From an uncultured Eubacteriales bacterium (GTDB lineage: Bacteria > Bacillota > Clostridia > Lachnospirales > Lachnospiraceae): a stretch of 5,809 nt of DNA. The stretch's first letter is position 1, and each line of letters starts with the position of its first letter. The notes below the pieces were generated by a model. That model searched no databases and was not told the origin of the DNA. It was given only the letters and a program-made list of their open reading frames with translations. Both the position numbers and the translations under genes were made by a program. The DNA lies in contig OMSZ01000237.1 in the NCBI GenBank assembly GCA_900313855.1, positions 1 to 5,809 of the forward strand, in the 5' to 3' direction. Positions 1 to 5,809 of this stretch are shown piece by piece.

Positions 1-80
1 AGAAGAGGGCAAGAAATGCTGAAAGAAAAATAATGAAAAAACAAAACATGGCGGAGAAGAAAGGAAAGGAAGAAAAATGA
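1..80 (+). CDS. 3' end of an upstream gene, Lys/Arg-rich C-terminal tail (partial)
   Basis: The frame beginning at base 3 is open from the window edge to a TGA at 78-80. It encodes about 25 residues dominated by Lys, Arg and Glu, ending KKGKEEK. The stop overlaps the ATG of the next gene as ATGA (77-80), the same junction type seen further down this operon, which is the main reason to prefer this frame. The two other forward frames stop at about 22 and 33. A highly basic tail of this kind is common at the cytoplasmic end of membrane proteins, so the gene could be a membrane subunit such as the missing ECF S component. That identity is a guess, because no diagnostic residues lie inside the window. 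A competing reading is a 15-codon ORF starting with the ATG at 33 in the same frame. Confidence 0.45.
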   Translation, partial: KRARNAERKIMKKQNMAEKKGKEEK

Positions 81-1900
81 CACAAAGAATTATGCAACAG
101 AAAAAAAGAATCTTCTCATTGATACTTGCCATCGTAATGGTTGTAGGTATCATTTCTCCGGGAAGTGCGATTGCCGTTAAGGCAGAGGATACCGCTTACC
201 AGACAAAATTAACCGCAGTTACAAAATGTCTGCATGATAATGTTGAACCGGTGTATACGGGAGAGTGGGCTCTGCTTCAACAGGCAAGAGGAGAAAATGC
301 TGATAAGAAGTGGATACATTCATATTACGACTCGTTAATTGAGCAGCTTAAGGATGATGAAAAAACTTCTAAAATGACATCATCGGATTGGGCACGTGTT
401 ATTCTTGCTGTTGAGGCACTAGGAGAAGATCCGACTAATTTTGAAGGAAAAAACCTTTTTGTAAATTTATCGGATTTTGAAAAAATAGGTATTTATTCCA
501 TTTGGGATGTAAGTAAGGCATCATATATATTGATGGGTGTAGCCGATAGAAAAGATGATGTTTTTGCTAATGATAAAGTAAAAGCCGAAAACAGAACAAA
601 CAAAAATAAATTGAAAGAAGCTATACTGTCATTTTACAATCCGGATAATAAGTGCTGGTATTCTGATTATGGTATGGAGATAGACACATCAGCACAAGCT
701 ATTCAAGCTTTATCTGGATATTATAAAACAGACGAAAAGGTTAAAAAAATAATTGATGATACATTAGAAACACTTGCCCAAACGATCGGTGATGATGGCT
801 GTGTTCAAAGTTGGGGGTCTTCTAATCCATGTTCAACTGCACAGTTGATATGTGCATTAATTTCTTTGGGAATAGATCCTGCTAGGGATACAAGATTTCA
901 GAAAAACGGTAAGAACTTAATTGATGGATTGTGTTCGCTGTTTGATCCAAAATCGGGCGGGATAAATGCTGCCGATTGGAATACGGGTGCTGAATATCTT
1001 GACCTTCAATTTAATACCGTACAGGCAGGATATGCGCTTACAGCATATGACAGGTTTGTTAACGGGAAGAGTTTCGTATTCAATATATCAGATGTCAAGG
1101 CTCCGACCTACCATTATGGTGGAAAAGCAACTTGCGTAAAAAAAGCAGTATGTGAGTCTTGTAAAAAAGAATATGGCGAGCTTGCTCCCGAAAACCATAC
1201 GGGCAAAACCGAGTACAAGAATATAAAGGCTGCTACATTTACGGAAAAAGGATATACCGGAGATAAGGTCTGTGCTGATTGTGGCATTGTTTTGGAAAAA
1301 GGAACGGATGTTGAAAAAATAGTTGCAGCAGATAGCAGCTATACAATTAATGCTACTGATCCGTCCAATCCAACTATAGAATACAAAAGTGACGATGTAT
1401 CAAAATCAATAGTTACAATTCAGAATACAGTAAGAGATACTAATGGTAATGTCTACAAGGTTACCAAGGTTGCTGATAACGCATTCGCAGATAATAAGAA
1501 TCTCGCAAGTGTAACCATGGGAGCTAATGTAACGGAGATCGGAACAGGTGCTTTCAAGAATTGTACTAAGCTTAGTGATATTATCATTCAGGATGGAAGT
1601 ATTACAAAGATTGATGCTGATGCATTCGCGGGTGCAGCGGCACTTAAGGTGATCGATCTTTCTGAATGTAAACTTGTAAGCATTGATACCAATGCTTTTG
1701 CAAATTGCAAGAAATTAGCTACAGTTAAAATTGACGGTAACAAGCTTACAAAGGTCGGTAAGAATGCATTCAAAAATATTAAGAAGAATGCCAAGATTAT
1801 GATCTTCGCAAAGAATAAAAAGACATATAACAAGGTTGTTAAAATGATTAAGAAATCAGGCGCTAAGAAGGTTAAATATTCATTTAAGAAAAAGAAGTAA
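77..1900 (+). CDS. Secreted prenyltransferase-like alpha/alpha-toroid protein with BspA-type LRRs
   Basis: This is a 607-residue exported protein. The start at 77 is preceded by AAAGGAAG with about 6 nt spacing; the next Met (residue 6) has no ribosome site. Residues 1-36 form a signal peptide: basic QQKKR, a hydrophobic core at 12-26, and likely cleavage after VKA (36). Residues about 40-330 show the helical-repeat pattern of the squalene cyclase/prenyltransferase alpha/alpha-barrel superfamily, for example SDWARVILAVEALG (103-116), EIDTSAQAIQAL (201-212), NPCSTAQLICALISLG (250-265) and LQFNTVQAGYAL (310-321). No DxDD catalytic motif is seen, so a binding role is more likely than catalysis. 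Residues 344-412 form a Cys-containing module (CESC 359-362, CADC 399-402) of a type common in clostridial surface proteins. Residues about 457-575 carry five LRR_5/BspA repeats with the invariant AF at 469/470, 492/493, 516/517, 540/541 and 564/565. The tail is Lys-rich, with no LPXTG motif. Animal intrinsic factor/transcobalamin alpha domains share the same fold, which matters given the DUF4430 gene that follows. Confidence 0.9.
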   Translation: MTQRIMQQKKRIFSLILAIVMVVGIISPGSAIAVKAEDTAYQTKLTAVTKCLHDNVEPVYTGEWALLQQARGENADKKWIHSYYDSLIEQLKDDEKTSKMTSSDWARVILAVEALGEDPTNFEGKNLFVNLSDFEKIGIYSIWDVSKASYILMGVADRKDDVFANDKVKAENRTNKNKLKEAILSFYNPDNKCWYSDYGMEIDTSAQAIQALSGYYKTDEKVKKIIDDTLETLAQTIGDDGCVQSWGSSNPCSTAQLICALISLGIDPARDTRFQKNGKNLIDGLCSLFDPKSGGINAADWNTGAEYLDLQFNTVQAGYALTAYDRFVNGKSFVFNISDVKAPTYHYGGKATCVKKAVCESCKKEYGELAPENHTGKTEYKNIKAATFTEKGYTGDKVCADCGIVLEKGTDVEKIVAADSSYTINATDPSNPTIEYKSDDVSKSIVTIQNTVRDTNGNVYKVTKVADNAFADNKNLASVTMGANVTEIGTGAFKNCTKLSDIIIQDGSITKIDADAFAGAAALKVIDLSECKLVSIDTNAFANCKKLATVKIDGNKLTKVGKNAFKNIKKNAKIMIFAKNKKTYNKVVKMIKKSGAKKVKYSFKKKK

Positions 1901-1963
1901 CACAACGCGTTATAAGTGATAATAAAACAGATTTATAAAGTTATAGTGATCAATAAGTAAAAT

Positions 1964-1988
1964 ATGCCTATGGCATGAAAGGAGGCAT
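1964..1988 (+). promoter_or_regulatory. Strong ribosome site with two mutually exclusive hairpins
   Basis: AAAGGAGG (1978-1985) lies 7 nt before the ATG at 1993 and fixes that start; the in-frame ATG at 1975 has no site of its own. ATGCC (1964-1968) can pair with GGCAT (1972-1976) as a 5-bp stem with a TAT loop, leaving the site exposed. Alternatively ATGCCT (1964-1969) pairs with AGGCAT (1983-1988) as a 6-bp stem that buries part of the ribosome site. The ribosome site is clear; a switching role is speculative. Confidence 0.55.
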
Positions 1989-1992
1989 CCCG

Positions 1993-3141
1993 ATGAAACG
2001 TAATATATGGAAAAAACTGTTCGGTATATTGCTGCTTGTCGGGGTGCTTGTCTTTGCGTTCTGGTATGGCGGTGATGCGCCGGGACTTCGTGGTTTTTCT
2101 GTTGGTATGTCATCCGGTGATGCTGCAGATGCCGGAAATTTAGATGATAAGAGTGGCGCAAATGATTCTTTGACGTCGGAAAATGATGATAATATAAAGA
2201 GTAATGATGAATCGGAAGGCAAGGCGAAAAACAAAAATGCCGGTACAGGCGTTTCGTCGAATAAAAAAGAAAAAGATGTAGATGTAAAGGGAGATAAGAA
2301 AAAAGGCTTTTTGGAACAGATCGTGATGAGGGTGAAGAAGCTCGGTTCATCCAAAAGGACTGTCAATAAAAATCCGCAGCTTAATAAACGCGCAAAAAAG
2401 AATGCCAATAAAGCTACGGATAATAGTCTGAAAAAGAAAAAAAAGAATACTTCTAAGAAAACTGTTTCAAAAAATACAGAGGAGGAGAAAAAGAATTCAT
2501 CAGGTGTTGAGAAAAACAATAATAGCTCCTCAAACGATAACGTGAATAATGATAATAATGCTAATGGCAGCAATAATATAGATGAAGGTGCAACAGGTGC
2601 CCAAACAGATAATCAGAATGGCGGGTCAGTTTCGGAAGATGATGATAAGTCGGGTGGCGCTTATGGAGAAAATGAACAGGATAGTAAGAATAATGTCACT
2701 AAGAATGATGATGCAGATAGCAATCGCTCTATCATTACCTGTAAGATGTTTATATCCTGTGCAAGTGTGTTAGATCATATGGATAAGCTTTCTGCTTCAA
2801 CTAAGAAGGTTATTCCGGAGGATGGGATCATACTTGATATGACAGAGGTGAAAGTTAAAAACGATTCTTCTGTGTTTGACGTTTTACAAAAGGCGGCAAG
2901 AGAAAACAAGATACATCTTGAATACAATTACACTCCGGCTTACAAGACATATTATATCGAGGGAATAGGTAATCTCTACCAATTTGATGCAGGTAATCTT
3001 TCCGGCTGGATGTACAGTGTTAATGATGAGTTTCCGGGAGTTGGATGCTCGGGTTATAAGGTAAAGGATGGCGATGTGATCCGATTTATATATACATGTA
3101 ATTTTGGTAAGGATGTAGGCGGATATGTTGAGGTGGAGTGA
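1993..3141 (+). CDS. Membrane-anchored DUF4430 (transcobalamin C-terminal-like) surface protein
   Basis: This is a 382-residue protein starting at 1993, chosen because AAAGGAGG sits 7 nt upstream; the upstream ATG at 1975 would only add six residues. KRNIWKK followed by a hydrophobic helix (9-25) with no clear signal-peptidase site suggests an N-terminal membrane anchor. Residues about 40-245 are low complexity: an acidic stretch (42-75), a Lys-rich basic stretch (77-160, including KKKKK at 147-151) and an Asn/Asp/Ser-rich stretch (161-245). They are probably a disordered tether crossing the cell wall. Residues about 246-375 match the DUF4430 pattern: SVFDVLQKAARENKI (293-307), SGWMYSVN (337-344), GVGCSGYKVKDGDVI (349-363), then a YTCNFGKDVGG ending. 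This domain family (PF14478 as I recall it) also forms the C-terminal beta domain of animal intrinsic factor/transcobalamin. It precedes the ECF transporter genes in the same operon, so presentation of a ligand to that transporter is inferred. The ligand is not evident from sequence. Confidence 0.9.
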   Translation: MKRNIWKKLFGILLLVGVLVFAFWYGGDAPGLRGFSVGMSSGDAADAGNLDDKSGANDSLTSENDDNIKSNDESEGKAKNKNAGTGVSSNKKEKDVDVKGDKKKGFLEQIVMRVKKLGSSKRTVNKNPQLNKRAKKNANKATDNSLKKKKKNTSKKTVSKNTEEEKKNSSGVEKNNNSSSNDNVNNDNNANGSNNIDEGATGAQTDNQNGGSVSEDDDKSGGAYGENEQDSKNNVTKNDDADSNRSIITCKMFISCASVLDHMDKLSASTKKVIPEDGIILDMTEVKVKNDSSVFDVLQKAARENKIHLEYNYTPAYKTYYIEGIGNLYQFDAGNLSGWMYSVNDEFPGVGCSGYKVKDGDVIRFIYTCNFGKDVGGYVEVE

Positions 3142-3332
3142 TACAAAGTTACTGTAGTGTATTAAATGAAAACATAATTCTGGCAGATTATGTGATTCTG
3201 CACCGACCGAAGTGGAACGAAGACGCCCTCATGGAGCCGACAGGCGACATGATAATATATAAGGAAGAATTATCTGGATGCTTTTGCAGTTTGTCAGGAT
3301 TATTATATAAAGCGATAGAAGGAGATATATGA
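3138..3332 (+). CDS. Possible small protein of 64 residues, unrecognised
   Basis: This ORF starts with GTG overlapping the DUF4430 stop as GTGA (3138-3141) and ends with TGA overlapping the next ATG as ATGA (3329-3332). Such double 4-nt coupling favours a real translated gene. Against it, the start is GTG with only a weak GAGG (3130-3133) at 4 nt spacing, and the sequence contains several RNA hairpins. The protein has no signal peptide or transmembrane helix. It is mixed in composition, with LHRPKWNEDALMEP near the middle and a CFC motif near the C-terminus. I recognise no family. It may be an accessory protein, a translational-coupling spacer or a chance ORF over a structured RNA. Confidence 0.35.
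   Translation: MIQSYCSVLNENIILADYVILHRPKWNEDALMEPTGDMIIYKEELSGCFCSLSGLLYKAIEGDI
3172..3252 (+). ncRNA. Candidate intercistronic structured RNA, three adjacent hairpins
   Basis: Three hairpins lie within 81 nt. Hairpin 1 (3172-3193) pairs ACATAAT with ATTATGT (7 bp), plus an inner CT/AG after one bulged base. Hairpin 2 (3196-3217) pairs TTC/GAA and CAC/GTG around a CGACCGAA loop, with a 2-nt bulge. Hairpin 3 (3229-3252) pairs TCATG with CATGA, then tandem G-A/A-G mismatches, then GCC/GGC, closed by a GACA loop. I see no match to a riboswitch class I know, including cobalamin, FMN and TPP. The pairings are read by eye and no folding energy was computed. The stretch also overlaps a possible 64-codon ORF. 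Confidence 0.25.
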
Positions 3333-4219
3333 TGGAGAGGTATCATCCGGTGATCAATTTAATATACTTTGGACTTGTCATCGGGTGTAGTATGGTTTTT
3401 CTGCACCCTGTTTGTCTGTTCGTAAGTATTGTCTGTGCGGCCGGATATACTGTGACTTTATTTGGATTTAAGAAGGCTTTAAAGGGATTTGGCGTGGTGA
3501 TGATACTGATGCTTTTGACGGCGCTTATCAATCCTGCTTTCTCCCATCAGGGAGTAACGGAATTAATGGAATTGCCGGGTGGAAATATGCTCACGCTTGA
3601 GTCAATGCTGTTTGGTGTAGCGGCTGCATTTATGCTTGGTTCGACACTTCTCTGGTTCAGGGCTGTCAGTGAAATATTGACCTCGGATAAAATTGTATAT
3701 CTGTTCGGCAGGGCGTTCCCGATACTTGGGCTGCTGCTTTCAATGATACTCGGCTTCATCCCTAAGGTAAGAAAGAAATATTTTGAAATAGCGATGTGCA
3801 GAGCCAAAGAATTGAATACCGGTAACAGGTTTTATCGTTTTAAATATAAACTAAGCTGCTATATCAGTAATATATCCGTACTTATAACATGGATATTAGA
3901 GGATTCAATTGAGATGGGAAGAAGCATGAAAGGACGCGGATATGGCATTTACGGAAGGACGAGATATACGATATATCGTTTTACAAAGCGGGATGCATTA
4001 ATGCTGCTGTTCATTCTTGTTACAGGAATTTATGTGATAGCAGGAGCGATAAATGGTGCTGTTTCCTGGTATTATTATCCGGTTACCGGTGGAGCAGGGG
4101 GTGGCGCTTATTCGATAAGCGTGTATGCGGTATATGCCATGCTTTGTTTTTGCCCGGTTTTTGAAACGATCGGTGCAGCAGTATCACAAGAGATGAACGG
4201 AAAAAGGATAAGGATATGA
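3329..4219 (+). CDS. ecfT: ECF transporter transmembrane (T) component, CbiQ/EcfT family
   Basis: This 296-residue integral membrane protein is the usual length for the family. It should couple ATP hydrolysis by the A subunits to movement of a substrate-binding S component. Hydrophobic segments lie at about 10-45, 52-69, 92-111, 127-145, 222-247 and 262-283. Two cytoplasmic coupling motifs, the equivalents of the family's Ala-Arg-Gly helices that dock in the ATPase grooves, are visible: AMCRAKE (155-161) and RSMKGRGYG (198-206). The first is a divergent ARx; the second is canonical. AGAAGGAG (3317-3324) lies 4 nt before the ATG at 3329 and 7 nt before a second ATG at 3332, so translation may begin at either (MM start). 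The stop overlaps the ATPase start as ATGA, indicating translational coupling and matched production of T and A subunits. The substrate is set by an S component that is not in this window. Confidence 0.93.
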   Translation: MMERYHPVINLIYFGLVIGCSMVFLHPVCLFVSIVCAAGYTVTLFGFKKALKGFGVVMILMLLTALINPAFSHQGVTELMELPGGNMLTLESMLFGVAAAFMLGSTLLWFRAVSEILTSDKIVYLFGRAFPILGLLLSMILGFIPKVRKKYFEIAMCRAKELNTGNRFYRFKYKLSCYISNISVLITWILEDSIEMGRSMKGRGYGIYGRTRYTIYRFTKRDALMLLFILVTGIYVIAGAINGAVSWYYYPVTGGAGGGAYSISVYAVYAMLCFCPVFETIGAAVSQEMNGKRIRI

Positions 4220-5809
4220 AGGCTGTTGAAGTTAATGATCTTACATTTTCATATAGTGGTGATGACAGATGTGCTCTGAAAAATGTTACCTTTGATGTAG
4301 ATAGAGGCGATATCGTACTTATCATAGGTGAATCGGGCTGCGGCAAGACTACGCTTTTGCGGCATCTAAAAAGCGCATATACACCAGAGGGCAGAAGAGA
4401 AAAAAATTCCCGGATCAGAATAAACGGCAAGCCGATCGAAAAACAGTCTGACAGGGAAACTGCATTTTCTGTCGGTTTTGTAGGGCAGATGGTAGATGAG
4501 ACGAGTGTCACGGATAAGGTGTGGCATGAGATAGCTTTCGGTCTTGAAAGCATGGGCTGCACCCAGTCATATATGCAGCTTAGGGTAGCTGAGATATCTG
4601 CATTTTTCGGACTAGGAGATATATATCATGAAAAAATAAGCGAGCTTTCCGGCGGACAAAAGCAGATCGTTAATCTTGCGGCGGTTATGGCTATGGAGCC
4701 GGAGATACTTGTTCTTGACGAGCCGACAAGCCAGTTGGATCCGAATTCGGCAAGAGAATTTATCGGCATGCTTAAGAAGATACATGAAGAGCTTGGAACG
4801 ACAATAATAATTACTGAGCATAGATTAGAGGACATTATGCCGATGGCGGACAAGGTGCTTGTAATGTCAAACGGAGAAAAGCTCTGTTTTGGCGCTCCCT
4901 ATAAGGTATGTGCTTACCTGAGTGAAAAAAGATTGTCACTATTTAGAGCACTGCCGGCTGCTGCAAGGATATATATGACAGTAGAGGGGGCAAACGAATA
5001 TAACAAAGGGGAATGTTTGACTGAAAAGAACATTCCGCTTTCTGTAAATGATGGCAGAAGCTTTATACAAGGCTATATGGAAAAGAACGGGACGATAACT
5101 CAGGATGATGACAGCGTAATTAAATGCAGCCCGGATGAGAGGATAAGGATCGATAAGCAAAAATGTGCGGTCGCTGTTGATGAGGTATGGTTCAGATATA
5201 AAAAAGGCGGCAGGGATGTACTTAAGGCCTGTAGTATAGAGGTTGAAAAGGGAAGCATTACTGCGGTACTTGGCGGTAATGGCGCAGGTAAATCTACACT
5301 GCTGCATCTGATCAAGGGTAATCTGAAACCGGCTTCGGGAAAGGTTAAGTGCGATCGCAGCTTAATAGGTCTTCTGCCTCAGAATCCCCAGGCAATGTTT
5401 GCGGCCGATAGTGTTAAAGAGGAACTTGAGATAAGTAATTCTTATGGAGAGAAAAAACAGAAAAATCAATCTGATAATGAGTCTGGGCGCAAAGAAGAAG
5501 CAGATAAATGCGAAAGCCTTATAAAATATTTTGATCTTAAGGAGTGCCTTTATAAGCATCCGTTTGATCTTTCGGGCGGGCAGATGGAGAAGCTTGCCTT
5601 AGCAAAGCTTATATTGGAAGATTACGATATCCTTCTTTTGGATGAGCCCGGAAAGGGTATGGATTATGCTTTTAAGGAGAAGTTAGGAGAATATCTGAAG
5701 GCTTTGGCAGCATCGGGAAAGACGATAGTTCTTGTAAGCCATGACGTGGAGTTTTGCGCAAAGTATGCAGATTATTGTGGAATGTTCTTTGACGGACATA
5801 TAGTTACAA
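4216..5809 (+). CDS. ecfA: ECF transporter ATPase, two fused ABC domains (3' end cut off)
   Basis: There are 531 codons from the ATG at 4216 to the window edge with no stop reached. AAAAAGGA (4201-4208) gives 7-nt spacing. The N-terminal ABC domain has Walker A GESGCGKT (38-45), Q-loop Gln91, signature LSGGQ (144-148), Walker B ILVLDEP (164-170) and H-loop His202 in EHR. The C-terminal domain has Walker A GGNGAGKS (353-360), Q-loop Gln389 in PQNPQ, LSGGQ (452-456), Walker B DILLLDEP (471-478), D-loop GKGMD (479-483) and H-loop His509 in SHD. All catalytic residues are present in both halves, so it should work as the A1-A2 heterodimer fused in one chain. Residues about 235-318 form a variable linker. 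A charged insert (about 408-431) follows the second Q-loop. In domain 1 the usual ECF QNPDNQ-like segment is replaced by QMVDET. It energises the T subunit just upstream. Confidence 0.94.
   Translation, partial: MKAVEVNDLTFSYSGDDRCALKNVTFDVDRGDIVLIIGESGCGKTTLLRHLKSAYTPEGRREKNSRIRINGKPIEKQSDRETAFSVGFVGQMVDETSVTDKVWHEIAFGLESMGCTQSYMQLRVAEISAFFGLGDIYHEKISELSGGQKQIVNLAAVMAMEPEILVLDEPTSQLDPNSAREFIGMLKKIHEELGTTIIITEHRLEDIMPMADKVLVMSNGEKLCFGAPYKVCAYLSEKRLSLFRALPAAARIYMTVEGANEYNKGECLTEKNIPLSVNDGRSFIQGYMEKNGTITQDDDSVIKCSPDERIRIDKQKCAVAVDEVWFRYKKGGRDVLKACSIEVEKGSITAVLGGNGAGKSTLLHLIKGNLKPASGKVKCDRSLIGLLPQNPQAMFAADSVKEELEISNSYGEKKQKNQSDNESGRKEEADKCESLIKYFDLKECLYKHPFDLSGGQMEKLALAKLILEDYDILLLDEPGKGMDYAFKEKLGEYLKALAASGKTIVLVSHDVEFCAKYADYCGMFFDGHIVT

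Noticed and set aside
1901..1975. Promoter in the gap after the LRR gene
   Set aside because: The stretch is AT-rich with several TATA-like words, but no TTGACA-like box stands 16-18 nt upstream of any of them.
1901..1976. Rho-independent terminator after the LRR gene
   Set aside because: The only clear stem (1964-1976) is 5 bp and is followed by GAAAGGAGG, not a T tract. AACGCGTT at 1904-1911 is a small palindrome without a loop.
1968..2573. Minus-strand ORF of 201 codons opposite the tether
   Set aside because: It is the antisense of Lys/Asn/Asp codons, giving a Phe/Leu/Ser-rich product, and has no ribosome site. The plus-strand gene with anchor and DUF4430 domain explains the region.
2582..2773. 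Plus-strand 63-codon ORF inside the DUF4430 gene
   Set aside because: It is an out-of-frame overlap within the linker. The product is Met/Arg-rich and looks like a frame shadow.
3142..3328. Cobalamin, FMN or TPP riboswitch before the T-subunit gene
   Set aside because: I looked for conserved cores such as the B12-box and the FMN and thi-box consensus strings. Only short chance resemblances (for example GGAGCCGACAG) were found.
4083..4562. Minus-strand ORF of 159 codons
   Set aside because: It lies opposite the end of the T-subunit gene and the Walker A region of the ATPase; its protein has no recognisable domain.

Overview
This window looks like part of a single plus-strand operon from a Gram-positive gut anaerobe, most likely a Lachnospiraceae-type Clostridia. 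The grounds are low GC content, AGGAGG-type ribosome sites, a BspA-type leucine-rich-repeat surface protein with the Lys-rich C-terminus common in that family, and a DUF4430 / ECF transporter neighbourhood. The assignment comes from protein style and was not searched.

Layout. Bases 1-80 hold the Lys-rich end of an upstream gene that overlaps the next start by ATGA. Bases 77-1900 encode a secreted 607-residue protein with a prenyltransferase-like alpha/alpha-toroid region, a Cys-rich linker and about five BspA-type LRRs. After a 92-nt gap with a strong, possibly foldable ribosome site, bases 1993-3141 encode a membrane-anchored 382-residue protein. It has a long charged, low-complexity tether and a C-terminal DUF4430 (transcobalamin C-terminal-like) domain. 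Bases 3138-3332 are ambiguous: they contain a 64-codon ORF with 4-nt overlaps at both ends, but also three consecutive RNA hairpins. Bases 3329-4219 encode an ECF transporter transmembrane (T) subunit. Bases 4216-5809 encode a tandem two-domain ECF ATPase (fused A subunits), cut off by the window end.

Working model. The T subunit and the double ATPase form the energising module of an ECF-type vitamin or micronutrient importer. No substrate-binding S component lies inside the window, so it must be upstream, downstream or elsewhere. The two extracellular proteins upstream resemble, separately, the two halves of animal intrinsic factor/transcobalamin: an alpha/alpha barrel and a DUF4430-like beta domain. 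This suggests a split, surface-displayed ligand-capture pair feeding the ECF transporter, with a corrinoid as the first ligand to test. The domain calls are well supported by the sequence. The pairing and the ligand are inference.

No tRNA, rRNA, CRISPR array, insertion sequence or convincing rho-independent terminator is visible. No convincing minus-strand gene is present.
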